From the NCBI RefSeq assembly GCF_905220565.1, contig NC_059398.1, forward strand, positions 3,805,177 to 3,869,176: a stretch of 64,000 nt of DNA, written 5' to 3'. The DNA comes from Melitaea cinxia. Lineage: Eukaryota > Arthropoda > Insecta > Lepidoptera > Nymphalidae. Positions 46,660 to 60,200 of the stretch are shown here, in pieces (position 1 is the stretch's first letter; each line of letters begins with the position of its first letter). A program made the position numbers and the translations under genes. Under the pieces are notes generated by a model that searched no databases, had not been told where the DNA came from, and saw only the letters and a list, made by a program, of their open reading frames with translations.

Positions 46660-47980
46660 ATTTTCTAAATTTAATGTTGAATTGTAAAGTGTGCATAAAT
46701 AAGTATAATAATTATGTCACTAATACTAAATATCCGCTAACCCACAGTAGAGCAGCATCGTGGATTGAAGCTCTGGTCGTTCTCCTACACGGAGAAAGAG
46801 GCCTTTACTTTTCACTTTTTTGGATATTACAGGTTGAATCGACCGATTTAATATTAAATATTTTATTGTATATTAACAAGAAAATTTAAAGATAAATAAA
46901 ATTTAAAGATTTTTGTTTGCGATATATGTACATATTGTAATCGATTATAAACTCTGTTTAATTAAATTAGTATAACAGACACATAATTAGCTTAGCTTTG
47001 TATAATTAATTTCTATGTACATTCACATTTCAAGCATATGGCAATAATTGAGAAAGAAATTGTTTTATAGGGAAACCCAGCAAATAAAATGGCAATGAGT
47101 TTGTAAAGGTTATTGGAAACTAGATAATAATTAATATACTTACTAAAAGCTACCAATTATTGTTAATCTGTTCATTTTATTCTTACGAATATTTGATGAA
47201 TTTACTATTTATTTAAAACTAAGTGCAAAATTATATAAATTGAAACCATTTTTATACGAAAGGGACTACGACTCTACAAAGGGTTATAGTATATTATACA
47301 AAACTGTTCTACCCTTATACTCGTAATTCAAAGATAAGATAAGATTTATTTAACTCTTTGTTTTTCTTTATTTTTCTTTTTGTAAGAATCTGTTAATGAA
47401 GATTGAGAATTCTAAATTTATTTTTCTGTGATACCTGGGGAATGTCAATACTATGTAATTTGTTTTAATGAAGTATCAGATCTGTATAAAGGTATTTTCA
47501 ATTGTAATATTATTTCTAGTATAATTGTGTTTGCTCGCAAACAAAAAAAAACCGACTGCAGTTACATACACAAGTAATACTTTACTTTATTCGTTTGCTT
47601 TCATGTTAGCGGGAACTCAAGAATAAAAACCAAATATCTTTATGTACGAATTTATATCAAAATTTCAAGTAATAATACATTTTAAAAATAATATTTTACT
47701 TGAGAATCCAACATGATTTAAACATGTAAATGAAAATGTACGAAAAGTGAGTCCTGCCCATAAGTGCTCTTTTATACAATTAATCAACATAACATTAAAA
47801 AGAATATATAAAGAAGGTTGACGTGCCTATTTTTATCTACATAATCATATAAATAATACATACCTATATATAAATACTATTATAACACGCATAAAATATG
47901 TATACATAAATATCGATACTATTTCGTTATATTGTTTTTCTTTACTTTATATAATATTCAAAATAATCCAACATTAAATC
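46660..47980. other. Intergenic stretch between integrin paralogue 2 and the lectin gene (convergent 3' ends)
   Basis: Contains a SINE-A fragment (46728-46850), a family-E fragment (about 47530-47600) and AT-rich sequence. The two genes run toward each other here, so both 3' UTRs should lie in it. Confidence 0.5.
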
Positions 47981-50900
47981 TTAATTTCTTTTCACTTCGT
48001 TTTCACAAATAAATGCATACAAAAAAGAACAATCAACGTCATTAAATTTCGCATTACTTTTGAATATAGTTCCGCAATATTCATTGTTGAGCGCGTTGTT
48101 CGGTTCGTTGTCATTCCACATGTTGAAACCAGCTCTGTCCAAAGTTTCGTCTAAAAATACATTTTTTTCTTTAGTATTATTAACATTAACTCACAGCTAT
48201 GAGGTACTCGTATAAGTAGTTGTAATTTATTGATTAATATTTAAGAAGAGTACCTGCGGAGTTATAACCAGTTGTTTAAATTTATCTAATATATAAAATT
48301 CTTGTGTCGTGGTGTTTGTAGTTAAACTCCTCCGACACGGCTTGACCGATTGTCATGAAATTTTGTGTGCATATTGGGTAGGTCTGAGAATCGAACAACA
48401 TCTATTTTTCATACCGCGAAGTTACAAGGAGGGGGATTAAGGGGCTAATAACATATATGGCAAAACAACATTTGCGGGGTTAGCTAGTATACATATAAAA
48501 ATAAATCCTTTACATATAAAATATGTATTGGTTTTTACATGAAATGATGAAATGATTATATCCTACTGTAATGACTACATATACAACATTTTTTTTTAAT
48601 TTGACAGCAAATAATTAATATAATGTTTGCTGGCAAACGAAAAAAGAACGACTTCAATTACATCGACAAGTAATACAACGTAGGTAGACGAAAAAAATAG
48701 TCAAGTAAATACGCATTATCAAAGATTACTTAAAAATTTGTAATCAGACCTCGATGAAATTTAAGTGTGACCACACGATAAACATCAGGTTTCGATTAAA
48801 TTAAAAATCATCAAAATCGGTAAACTCCGTAAAAAGTTTTGCGGATTTTCGAGGGTTTCCCTCGATTTCTCTGGGATTCTATCGTCAGATCTTGGTTTCC
48901 TTATCATGGTACCACACTTAGGATATTTCCTTTCTAACAAAAAAAGAATTATCAAAATCGGTTCATAAACGACGAAACTATCCCCGAACATACATAAAAT
49001 ATATAATAATAAATTACGATTCAAAACTTTTATAAGCATAATTTACCAAAGAGTTTATTTATGACTTTGATTAATCTATTTTCTATGCTGCTCAACTTAA
49101 CAAGCGTTAAAAAGAAAGAAGTAAACGCGAAAAAAAGTTTAGCTTATGGATACTGCAACACCAGAAGTATCGCAAGATCGAAATATCGTTCCCTTTCCAA
49201 TCCCTGACCCCACCCAGAAGCTCTGACTAATTTACCCATCACAGTGTGATAACACTACTTCATCATCGTCATAATCATTTCAGCCTATCACAGTCCACTG
49301 CTGGACATAGGCCTCCACAAGTTCACGCGAAAAATGGCGTGAACTCGTGCATTTTGCCCATAGTATAACGCTGGGCAGGCGGGTTGGTGACCGCAGGGCT
49401 GGCTTTGTCGCACCGAAGACGCTACTGCCCGTCTTCGGCTTGTGATAATACTATTTGAGAGGTAGTTTCTCAGTTGGCCAGTTCCAGATTTTGAACAGAA
49501 TATTTATTTACTATGTAAACTACAGAATAATAACGACTTACTGAATATGGTTTTGAAAACCACTGCAGACCCATCAGTTTTCTTTTGCGCTCTTATACCA
49601 ACGTAAAAGAAATATGGCTCCTTTGCGCCAGGTATGCTTGGTTCGACATTAATAAGGTTTTGTAGTACTTGGCGTTCGATTTCCGAATTAATGACAGCCA
49701 GATGCGCTCCTTCACTTCTACATTCGTGATACGCTTGATTCCATGAATATGCTACGCGCGGAATTTTGTAACAGCTACGGACGTTTGCAATATATTGGTA
49801 ACCTGAAAATTGTATCAAGGAGTCAAGGCCACATATATAAATTATGATAAGAACGTGACCTTCGGAACGAATGTTTTAGCTATACCTATTGGACGAAAAC
49901 GCCGCTAATCGATATACGGAAACCATTTCATTATTAACAAAAACTAAAAATTGTTCGTTTATCAAAATAAATTTAAGCGAGGTTCAACCAGATACCTAAA
50001 GCAGCAACAATTCTACGCTATTTAAAAAAAACGAAACTAAAAAATTACCGGCAAAGATTGGTATTTCATTTTGCAAATATTACTAATGTCGGTAAATGTT
50101 TTACAAATGAGAGAAGGCATCTTAAGACAAATAAGATTGGAATATACTGTCTCCATAAAACATATACCTATTACCTACGTATTTTTGGTATCTTTGTTTG
50201 GGACAAATCACAAAACAAATTAATCTGTTAAAAAATCTAAAGAGAACAGCCTAGACCTTAATATGCGGAACTTCGGTTTTGACCAGATAGTAGTATCCAA
50301 CACATCCTACAGATAGTAATATCCAACGCAAAATTGAGCCAATTTGACATCTTATCAAAACAAAGGTACTTACAAAGTTGACAGGATTATATATTTAAGC
50401 ATGTTTAAGCCTTTTAATAAAAATTAAGTGAAGCATGTATATGCAGTAAAGTTACACTATTGATATTGTAACAGTTAACTTACCAGTTCCATAAACCATA
50501 CATCGGTCGTCGAAATGCACATCCTGCGCGTTAATTTTACAAACAAAGGGTAGCTGTTTGTAGCATTCGAAAGTTCTTATTTCACCGCCTCTTGTTATAA
50601 CCTCACAATCATGTGTATAAGTTGTTGCTGTAAAGCTCATATCCAAAATATTTGTGTCATCATCCACTAAAAATGTACTATATATTAGTTGCACACACAA
50701 GTATACCTACTTATATTACAAATTTTACAGCGTTATTTAAGTTAATCTGTCAGTAAAATCGGAAAGAATTATAAACTAATTTATTATTAGACAATAGAAT
50801 AATTTTTCCTAGTGCTGTGTGATTGCGGCAGTAAGAATATAGCCATCCCCTCTCTTCCCGTGGATGTCATAAAAGGCGACTAAGGGATAGCACGGTTCCG

Positions 50901-52270
50901 CTACCACCTTGGAACTTGGGAAGCCGACCGAGGGTGGTATAACCATCCAACTGCTGGCGTTAAAATACACAGGCCGAAAACGGGCAGCAGCGTCTTTGGT
51001 GCGACAAAGCCAGCCCTGCAGTCACCAACACGCCTGCTCAGCGTGGTGACTATAGGCAAAACAGATAAGTTCACGCCATTTTTGGCTTAAACTTGTGGAG
51101 GCCTATGTCCAGTAGTGGACTGCGATAGGCTGATGTGACGATGTGATGACACAAACTTTAAAAACTCTTATACGTTCATAAATTTTAAACGACCAACAAT
51201 CACATTTATTTTTTTAGAATGTTACCTTATTTTGGTCAAAAAATGTTTAGGTAGGTATGTATGTGAACCCCATTACGCTTATCCTGAATTTATTCTGTTT
51301 AATGTTTTAAGGTAGAGTGGTTCTAGATCAATGAATAATGATAGTGTGAAACAAAGCAATTTAAAAGTAACACGTGGGCACTGTTTGACTATATCTAGGA
51401 AAAAAATGGAGATACCAGATTAAACATATCCGCTGTTATTTATATTTCATCTAAGCAATTAACTATTTTCTAGATCTCAAGGATCTTTTTACATTTGTTA
51501 TAAAATACGTATGGACTTAAATAGGTAAGTGTTAGACACATAGGTAACGGTACCTACTCCTACAGAGACATAGTGTGGAAGAGAATTCATTGAAACTCAC
51601 AATCAATCGTTGGCTGCTCCTCTGCTGACATGTGAGTATTTCCATCGTTACCAATCCATGCGAAGTCTTTGATATCAGGATATCGTTTCAACATTCCGTG
51701 AACTTGAGATATGTCCTCGTCAGATTTTGGTATCATCAGAGAAGCTCCCTCAATCATACAGATCAAACTCGCTCGTTGGAACACCTCAGATTCAATATGG
51801 AGTTTGTAATAAGCGTTGGTTTTATCATTATACGTATAATCCAACCGATAATCATTTGAAGATGTTACTAAATTTTCTGTGAAACAAATAATGTATCACT
51901 TCATTTAGTATTTAATCGGTTTCAGCTCGTATACTGATGGCTATCGCGTCGGCTTTGCTTATGCGACTAGCTGTTCACCGCGGTTTCGTACGCGTTAATT
52001 TAAAGAAAAAAGGCCTGTATCCTTATTCCGTAAATGAGCTATCCAACACAAAAAGAATTTTTAATTCGAACTAATAGTTCCTGAGATTAACGCGCTCAAA
52101 CAATCAAACAAATAAACAGACAAATTTTTCAGCCTAATAATATTAATATCGATAAGTGAGAAAGTTGAAAATCATATAATCCTGAAGCCCGCACATTGGC
52201 AATGATATAAAGTGGTGGTAGAAAAAATGTATATGGGATATACGTACAATAATATCGTTATTATTAAACG

Positions 52271-52323
<53 letters not shown>

Positions 52324-53107
52324 CGAAAGGTCACTCACAAGAGACTTGAAATTTAAAATGTATGCTTTATAGACGGTGAGAAGGTGTCCAAATAATTTAT
52401 CTTTAGAAATCAAATCCCTTTTGGGGTTAAAACGCTTGACTCACTCATCACGAAATCTCCGAAACTATAACACCTAAAAACTTGAAATTTGACAAATAGG
52501 CCCCTAATAGGTCGTAGACACCCGCTAAGAACGGATTTTACGAAATTCGACCCATAAGGGGATAAAACGGGGGTTGGAAGTTTGTATGAAAGCCCTATGT
52601 TTTTGAAGTAAGAGACTTGAAATTTCAAATGTATGGTCTATAGATGATGAAAAGGTGTCCAAATAATGTATCTTTAGAAATCAAATCCCTTTTGGGGTTA
52701 AAACGGGGGATGGTAGGTTGACTCACTCATCACGAAATCTCCGAAACTATAACACCTAAAAACTTGATATTTGACAAATAGGCCCCTAATAGGTTGTAGA
52801 CACCCGCTAAGAACGGATTTTACGAAATTCGACCCCTAAGGGGATAAAACGGGGGTTGGAAGTTTGTATGAAAGTCCTATGTTATTAAGGTAAGAGACTT
52901 GAAATTTAAAATGTATGCTCTATAGAAGGTGAGGAAGTGTCCAAATAATACATCGTAATCTATATATATAAAAGAGAAAAGTCACTGACTCACTTATTAA
53001 GTTGAAAATCATATAATCCTGAAGCCCGCACATTGGCAATGATATAAAGTGGTGGTAGAAAAAATGTATATGGGATATACGTACAATAATATCGTTATTA
53101 TTAAACG

Positions 53108-53160
<53 letters not shown>

Positions 53161-55328
53161 CGAAAGGTCACTCACAAGAGACTTGAAATTTAAAATGTAT
53201 GCTTTATAGACGGTGAGAAGGTGTCCAAATAATTTATCTTTAGAAATCAAATCCCTTTTGGGGTTAAAACGCTTGACTCACTCATCACGAAATCTCCGAA
53301 ACTATAACACCTAAAAACTTGAAATTTGACAAATAGGCCCCTAATAGGTCGTAGACACCCGCTAAGAACGGATTTTACGAAATTCGACCCATAAGGGGAT
53401 AAAACGGGGGTTGGAAGTTTGTATGAAAGCCCTATGTTTTTGAAGTAAGAGACTTGAAATTTCAAATGTATGGTCTATAGATGATGAAAAGGTGTCCAAA
53501 TAATGTATCTTTAGAAATCAAATCCCTTTTGGGGTTAAAACGGGGGATGGTAGGTTGACTCACTCATCACGAAATCTCCGAAACTATAACACCTAAAAAC
53601 TTGATATTTGACAAATAGGCCCCTAATAGGTTGTAGACACCCGCTAAGAACGGATTTTACGAAATTCGACCCCTAAGGGGATAAAACGGGGGTTGGAAGT
53701 TTGTATGAAAGTCCTATGTTATTAAGGTAAGAGACTTGAAATTTAAAATGTATGCTCTATAGAAGGTGAGGAAGTGTCCAAATAATACATCGTAATCTAT
53801 ATATATAAAAGAGAAAAGTCACTGACTCACTTATCACGAGAACTCAAAAACCGCTGGATGGTCCATCCATCCAAGATGGACAAAAATGAAATTTGGCAGA
53901 GAGATAGATTATAGTTAGTAGACGTCCACTAAGAACGGGTTTTTCGATATTCCACCGTGAAGGGGGTTTAACTGAGGTTGATAGTTTGTATGAAACATAT
54001 ACAGCAGCTATAAGTTAAATATAAGAAGCCTGAAAATAAAACTAAAAATGTGGTGTATAGGGAGGTTTTATAAAAATAACTGTTAAATTAGACTAAATTG
54101 TGCCTTTGAAAAAGTTACTCAGAGTGATAAGCATTTCAAGTGACTGAAATAAAAAAAATAATTTGCGTTAAGCATCTTAATAGTAATGCATATCTTCATA
54201 ACCACGCGGACGTAGTCGCAGGCAACAGTTAGTGTATTATAAAACAAAGTCCCCAAAAGCGTATGTAATCGATGCCCTCAAAATCTACTGAACGTATTTT
54301 CATGCGGTTTCACCAATGGAGAGAGGGCTTCAAGAGAAATGTTTGCGGAACGGCTAAGCCGATTTTGATGAGAGTTTCACTGGAAGTTTGCCGGGAAAAC
54401 TTTGTGACAAAATGATTTCAACGCGGGTGAAGCCGCGGGCACATTTAGTAACAATATAATTATGTTTTGGTGAACTTTAACTTCTAAAGAGTAACTATTT
54501 CAATGAAGACAAAGTTATTTTGTCATTGAAAATAATCAAAACAGCTTTTTCATACAATAAAGGAATTACTATTCGCGCGATTCAGGGATAAGAATAATTA
54601 TGTTTATCGCACACGAAAAAAAAAAAATGACTTCAATTACATCGACAAGTAATACAACGTAAGTAAATGCAAAATAGTCAAGTAAATTCGCGTAATCATA
54701 AATTACTCAAAAAATAGTAGTAGTAGTTATGACTACATGACAAGCAACAGCTTTCGATTAAAGTAAGAATCATCAAAATCGGTAAACCCAGTGAAAAGTT
54801 ATGCGGTATAATATAAAACGTTGGTCGACGAAATGACATGACACTCAACACCTTTCGATTAAAACAAGAATCATCGAAATCACCATTGGTCCACCCAGTC
54901 AAAAATTCTGAGGTACATACAATACATTAAAAAAATAATACAATCGAATTGAGAACCAACTCCTTTTTTGGAAGTCGGTTAAAAAATAGCCAGATACAAA
55001 TTCTGTAGTCGTGTTTATCATCCAATAAATGCGTAATTTCATTTACTATCTACTTATCAAAAAATTTCTAAGAAAGCAAAGGTTTATAGCAAATTTACTT
55101 GTTATGTTACTTGTAAATAGTACGGTCACAACATCAATGTCATACTCTATTATAATATAATTAATTTTATTCAATCTATGAAATCTAGTCAATATTTCTA
55201 ATACGAAAATAAGGAAATAATAAAATTAATTGTATATGTTCTAACTTCAAAAAAATAAATAATGGTCACTTACCAAGAGTAATTGTAAAATATAGAATTA
55301 AAAAACATTTTTTCACAGATATTAACAT
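47981..55328 (-). CDS. Secreted tandem C-type lectin-domain protein (immulectin-type), five exons
   Basis: Exons in order: 55328-55274, 51876-51601, 50666-50484, 49802-49542, 48150-47981. They total 945 bases, in frame: 314 residues plus a stop. Exon 1 encodes a signal peptide (MLISVKKCFLILYFTITLG). Exons 2-3 form lectin domain 1, with the usual four cysteines (LICM, HDCE, FECY, PFVCK) but no EPN or QPD sugar motif and no tryptophan in the centre. Exons 4-5 form lectin domain 2 with an extra N-terminal cysteine (RSCYK), HECRSEGAHLAVINSE, then WNDNEPNN, a mannose-type EPN motif, FNDVDC in place of the usual WND, and AFICE near the end. Tandem-domain lectins of this length in Lepidoptera are haemolymph pattern-recognition proteins that bind microbial sugars. 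That role is inferred from the family. The large first intron holds the 837-bp duplication. Confidence 0.92.
48285..48487 (+). mobile_element. Short Helitron in the last intron of the lectin gene
   Basis: A|TCTAATATATAAAATTC at the left and GCGGGGTTAGCTAG|T at the right, 203 bp. It carries the phrase GACACGGCTTGACCGATT common to this group. Inserted against the direction of the lectin gene. Confidence 0.6.
48612..48990 (+). mobile_element. Family-E element lacking its right end
   Basis: Starts TGTTTGCTGGCAAACGAAAA and GACTTCAATTACATCG. It continues in register with the copy at 15150 as far as the AACGACGAA phrase, then stops. Last intron of the lectin gene. Confidence 0.55.
50815..51150 (+). 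mobile_element. Family-B repeat in intron 2 of the lectin gene
   Basis: Begins GTGCTGTGTGATTGCGGCAG and ends CAGTAGTGGACTGCGATAGG, GCTGATGTGACGATG. Opposite in orientation to the lectin gene. Confidence 0.6.
52162..53835. repeat. Perfect 837-bp tandem duplication in intron 1 of the lectin gene
   Basis: Unit 1 (52162-52998) and unit 2 (52999-53835) match base for base wherever compared, including an (AT)n tract of equal length. Open frames of 72 codons recur identically at an 837-base offset. Each unit contains smaller, diverged repeats of about 271-282 bp (landmark GTGTCCAAATAAT). Confidence 0.85.
52272..52318. repeat. (AT)n microsatellite in duplication unit 1
   Basis: An uninterrupted run of TA/AT dinucleotides, repeated at the same length in unit 2 (53109-53155). 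Confidence 0.85.
54605..54988 (+). mobile_element. Family-E element in intron 1 of the lectin gene
   Basis: Left end GACTTCAATTACATCGACAA, right end TTTTTTGGAAGTCGGTTAAA. Lies 286 bases upstream (on the genome) of the signal-peptide exon donor. Confidence 0.55.
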
Positions 55329-57224
55329 TATTATAACACAAACGGCGTCTTTGTTTATTGAGATAAATGAATACACTAAGAAATCTAAAGGTCTCTGATT
55401 ATTATTATTTCATATTACAAATAGCGATAACCGGGTCTCTTATCATACCTAATTATGGTATGGTGCTCTTTAAAAAATGCAAACCAGGAAAGGCACATCG
55501 GCTTCAAAGAACACATATGCTGTATAGTAAAACAATTTTTTTTTATAAAAAAATTAAGTATACATTACGTTTAATAAATAAACATTTTTTTAATACAACT
55601 AGGTCGGTAAACTAACGTACGGCTTACCCGAGCGTAAGCGTATACTTATAGACATCTGCAACACCAGAAGCATCGAAAGCGCGTTGGATAAATAAAAAAG
55701 TTATGCCAATTTAAAGAATCACAATGAACATGGAAATACTCACAACGCGGACAAAGTCGCGGGCACAGCTAGTACGAAATAAAAATGTTTACGGTAACAG
55801 CCGATATAATCTGTTGGTCTTTCCCAATAACTTATCATGTTATGTATATTCGTATTTAAGTAGGTGGGTATATAGTACTTGTATTCACGTCTGCATCGTA
55901 TATTTTTTTGTCTAGAAATTTCTTAGTGGGTTTTTGTTTGATCATACTTATTTGACTCAATATAGAGATGCAGATTTCTGCACACAATAAATGCTATTTT
56001 ATCTTTGCAATCCTTTCAATTTTTTAAATGCCCTAAATAAAATAAAAAAAACTATGAATACAATAAAAAAATATTAACGAAGTTAGCTTCTAAAGACCAA
56101 ATCAGGCCAAGAACGAATATTAGTTTAAAACAAAATAAATCTAGAGATATTATTTCGAACTCAAAATTGCCAAAGAAGACAAATCAATACGTTACCATTA
56201 TACCGTAACGATTTAAAATAGGTGTGTGTTCATTTATTATTCTTATTGTCTTAGTATTTCACTCATATTAGAATAATAACATAAAAAAGACAACTTCTAA
56301 AACTTGTCTTGGTGTTTCAATGAATATAAAAATAGTTGATTAATTTTTCCACGAGACAACGAATGAGCGCTACTAGTGGTATGTATTATTGAGCTATTTA
56401 TTCAAAAACCATAAAATGTAAAGCGAATACTCCACATATTGAAAAGCCTAGGGCAATTGTTTGATTTATTAATTCAGAAAATTAATTGAAATGGGGCAAA
56501 ACAGGGAATATCTTGCCCAACATTTTAAGTAGACTGCGAAAGTAATCTTACGTTATAAAGACCAAAGTAAAATAACTGTCAAGTAGTGTTTTGTTTCTGT
56601 AGTAAGGAAGCTAAGGTTCCTGGAGAGGGTCGGATAGGAAATAACTCATAAGATGCTTGGAAATACAAAATCTGTAGAATATCTGGTAAAAAAAACTCGA
56701 CGATTCTCCATTGAAAATAATTTTGACCTGTAACTTAATTATTTTCGTTTTCTTCGTTTCGTCGTCGCTCCTGGGGGGATTGGGGATTGGGTCGGCAACG
56801 CGCTTGCGATGCTTCTGGTGTTGCAGGTGTCTATAAGCTACGGTAATCGCTTACCATCAGGTGAGCCGTACGCTTGTTTGCCGACCTAGTAACATAAAAA
56901 AAAAAACAAAAAAAAAGAGCTCACATCAGGAAATTTCTGCTCAAAATCTAGAGCGCTCCGAATAGGGGAGCGCAAACTTACAAAAAAAAAACAGCAAAAT
57001 AATAGTCGTACTGCGTTTATGTGGCGAGTCAGTAGGCTTTAGCTTCTGGAAATGTGCTGTGTTAGTATCAGGAGTAAGATCAGTGCTCTTGTGACATTCC
57101 TACTATTTTTAATACCCATAGGCTACGGTATTCGCTTACGATGGCGTACCATACACTTAGTTCCAACCCTAGTAGTATAAAATTTCAAAAATCCATTGGG
57201 AAGGATAAAAATAAAACTTCACAA
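55329..57224. other. Upstream region of the lectin gene
   Basis: A GATA core (GATAA, about 55363) lies 30-40 bases from the start codon; no kB-type motif was recognised. Family-D pieces (55600-55690, 56590-56640, 56765-56900, 57000-57180) and a Helitron 3' piece (55690-55772) follow. Confidence 0.4.
55690..55772 (+). mobile_element. 3' part of a Helitron upstream of the lectin gene
   Basis: Matches the last part of the copy at 34334 (AAGTTATGCCAATTTAAAGA to GGGCACAGCTAG). It is joined at its left to a family-D fragment (55600-55690). Confidence 0.5.
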
Positions 57225-57242
57225 AAATATTTATGCAGTAGT

Positions 57243-57248
57243 TTTATT
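57243..57248 (-). terminator. Possible polyadenylation signal of the right-hand minus-strand transcript
   Basis: AATAAA on the minus strand has a GT/T-rich stretch about 20-30 bases downstream. A GC-rich patch (57,256-57,300) lies just upstream in transcription. That patch also resembles the end of some repeats, so this could instead be a solo repeat end. Confidence 0.35.
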
Positions 57249-60200
57249 GTTACAGTGTCGAGCCCGGATGTCACAGCTCTACGCCGGGGCCCGCTACACT
57301 ACCGACTACACAGATAACTACAAACTGTCTTCCTTCTAACATACTTAGCTCAGTTTATTGCTGGAAATTAAGCGAATCCTCTACACATATGTACATATAA
57401 CACTCTTATAAAAATAAGCGTACATATTACAACTGCCAAAACGTGCCTGTCATTTTGACATTAATATTTATCTGTGACTGTTTTTTAATCTGCTATTCTT
57501 TGCTTCAAAAATATTCAATTGAAGACTATGTTTAATAAGTACGCTCATCTTTATAAATATATTGAATTAAACATATATTTTTTTTAAATCTTACAATAAA
57601 GAAATGGATACAGCAATGAACTGAGCCTTTCGAACATAGGGGTACTCAGAACAACCATAAGTCTAAACATTTACACGAACAGCTTTAATCTATTCTATTT
57701 CCACTATTTCAGTAATTATACGTCAAACACTTTACATACAAGACCGTATACATAACAAAATTTTAAAAAAAATCTGAGACAGGTTGCATATTATCCGTGT
57801 GGTCGTTTATACGACGCTAAAAAATCATTACATTACTTTTGGCAGTTTGCAACAATGGTAAAATGCAACTAACTTCGTACACGACAGAAACACGTATCAA
57901 ATATATTTACAAATTCCAGTTTCTGTTACTATTTCTTTTTTTTTAACAGTATTTCAAATAAAACCCAAAACCTAAGGAGTCCATCGTGACAAATAAACTA
58001 AAACTATGATACACGTTAACGTCGATAAGTATCATTATCGCAAAGCAAACATCCCTAATACATTATATTTATGTGAACATGTTTTGGGAATAACATTAAT
58101 CGATACAGCCATTCGATATTATCTTAAGTTACGTTTAGCTTAAACAACACTATCAGTGCAGAAAATACCTACTATTTACATTACTGGTAAATAAGAATTA
58201 AATGAATGTTAGTCTTACGATCGAAAAATTCTTTGTTGTTTTTTTTTTAATTATTGTTTTCATTATAATAGACGTGTAATCTATAAAAGAACACAAATCC
58301 GGGCAGGGAGCTTAGTACAAGAAATCAAAATTCTTATCCGATTTCTAATATTTACAGAATATAACCTTATTGACATAACGAATACCCAATGGTATATCAG
58401 TGCATGAATTCCGTCATTGCTGACATCAAACGGAAAACGAAATGTGTGAAGTCTTAAAAACTAAAAACCATGTGCTTATATCATGTTAGAACTTAACATA
58501 CGAGATCTCTGAAAGTCTGGAAACGATATAAGTATACGTATATTACGTAAAACGTAACGCGTGTGATTGTGGGTTAAGAGTTGGGACATCGTAAATCCGA
58601 TCGACTACATATTTACACTGACAATCGGCGATGTAATCACTAATATATTATATAATATATTTCCCACGTTTAGAATACATCTGTAGTATATGACATTAAT
58701 CGACTTTCAGTAATGCAGTCTAATATATAAAACGGGCGATTGGAAAGCGTTATAATATTATAGATAAAATTGTCTATACAAGTCACACAGACTGTGGGAG
58801 GTGTGATTGACTCAAATAACTACACCTAACGGATCACAGTGACAGTTTTCTGAGTTAAGGCAAGGTGGGTCCGTAGCGGTCTGTTCGCAGTGTTGACAAA
58901 TACACGCACTATTAACCAAATTATGCTAAAATAATTTTATTAAATAAATATGTGATAAGCGCCATCTATTGAGCGACAAAAATATTTTAAATCAGCTAAA
59001 AGTGTGAGCATAGTTATTAAAGTTAAATTTTACAATCGAAACTGATAGGCAGATTTAGTCAAATATTTCAACTACTTGTAACTAAAAGCTATTTTCCACC
59101 GTAACCAATCAATACCAGTCAAAAGATAAAAAAACTCAATTGAACAGTAATTTATGGTAATATTTACGTGAGAGCAACATCTCATTTAAACATGAAGTTT
59201 AATTTTTATCGGAAAACTTACTTGTTTTAGTTATTAGTAATTATATTTGAAAAAAAAAATCAAAACTATACAAATTAGCTTTCACAAAGTCCATAACCAG
59301 TCATTGAGCTCATAGTATGTGTATTCATCAGAGAATGCACAGACACGCTTCCTTTTGTACCATCAAACGCACTTGATCATACAATTACATGGTATATTAA
59401 CCGACCTCCTTAGGAAAGTAAGTCTAAAATCCCTTGCAATGGTAAAACCAAGACGCCAACCTAATCGTGCGGGATTACAACGGCTCAATCGATACTAGAG
59501 CCCAATTAATACTACGCACTTATATATTTACATATTTTTTATTTTATTTTTTTTTTATATTTTATATAGCTTTGAACTAGTTTTAAGGCTACGTCTCTCG
59601 ACACGCACACACGTTTCCCCTATGCTATATCATATTAGCAGCGTGATGCAAATTATTCTAAATTCAAACACAAATGGAAACATCGATATCGATAAAAGAA
59701 AAGATCTCATCGTATCCCGACACTCGTGTCACGCACACTAACACACAGTTACATATGGTCTAATACACTATAAATGCTTGAATTCAATATGTATCAGTTA
59801 AAATTACATCACTATACATTAATATACACTACGGCATAGATAGTATATATTTTTCCTCACTATTTCCTTGTGTATTGGGTTATTATTATTATTTTTTAAT
59901 AAATTCTAATCTAACCTAACTACGTAAAAATGTTCAGTCGATGTTACATACAATGGTGTTTAGAGTAAGCTTATAATAAAACTGTAAGTTTCGTACAAAC
60001 TGCGGTCTCGTGAGATTTCAGAGTTGGCGCAAAACTGTAATCTACATTAAGCACGAAGCCGCAATCTGTACGCTACTTTATATTAACACAGGACACATCG
60101 AAACAATTCATTCGAACAGTAAAATTAATACGATAACAGAATATTATATTGCAACATGTATTGCTCACAATGTCCATACAATCAGGCACACACGCGCGTT

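Noticed and set aside
52143..53171. Open frames encoding repeated Tyr-Ile
   Set aside because: They are translations of the (AT)n tract in the tandem duplication, not genes.
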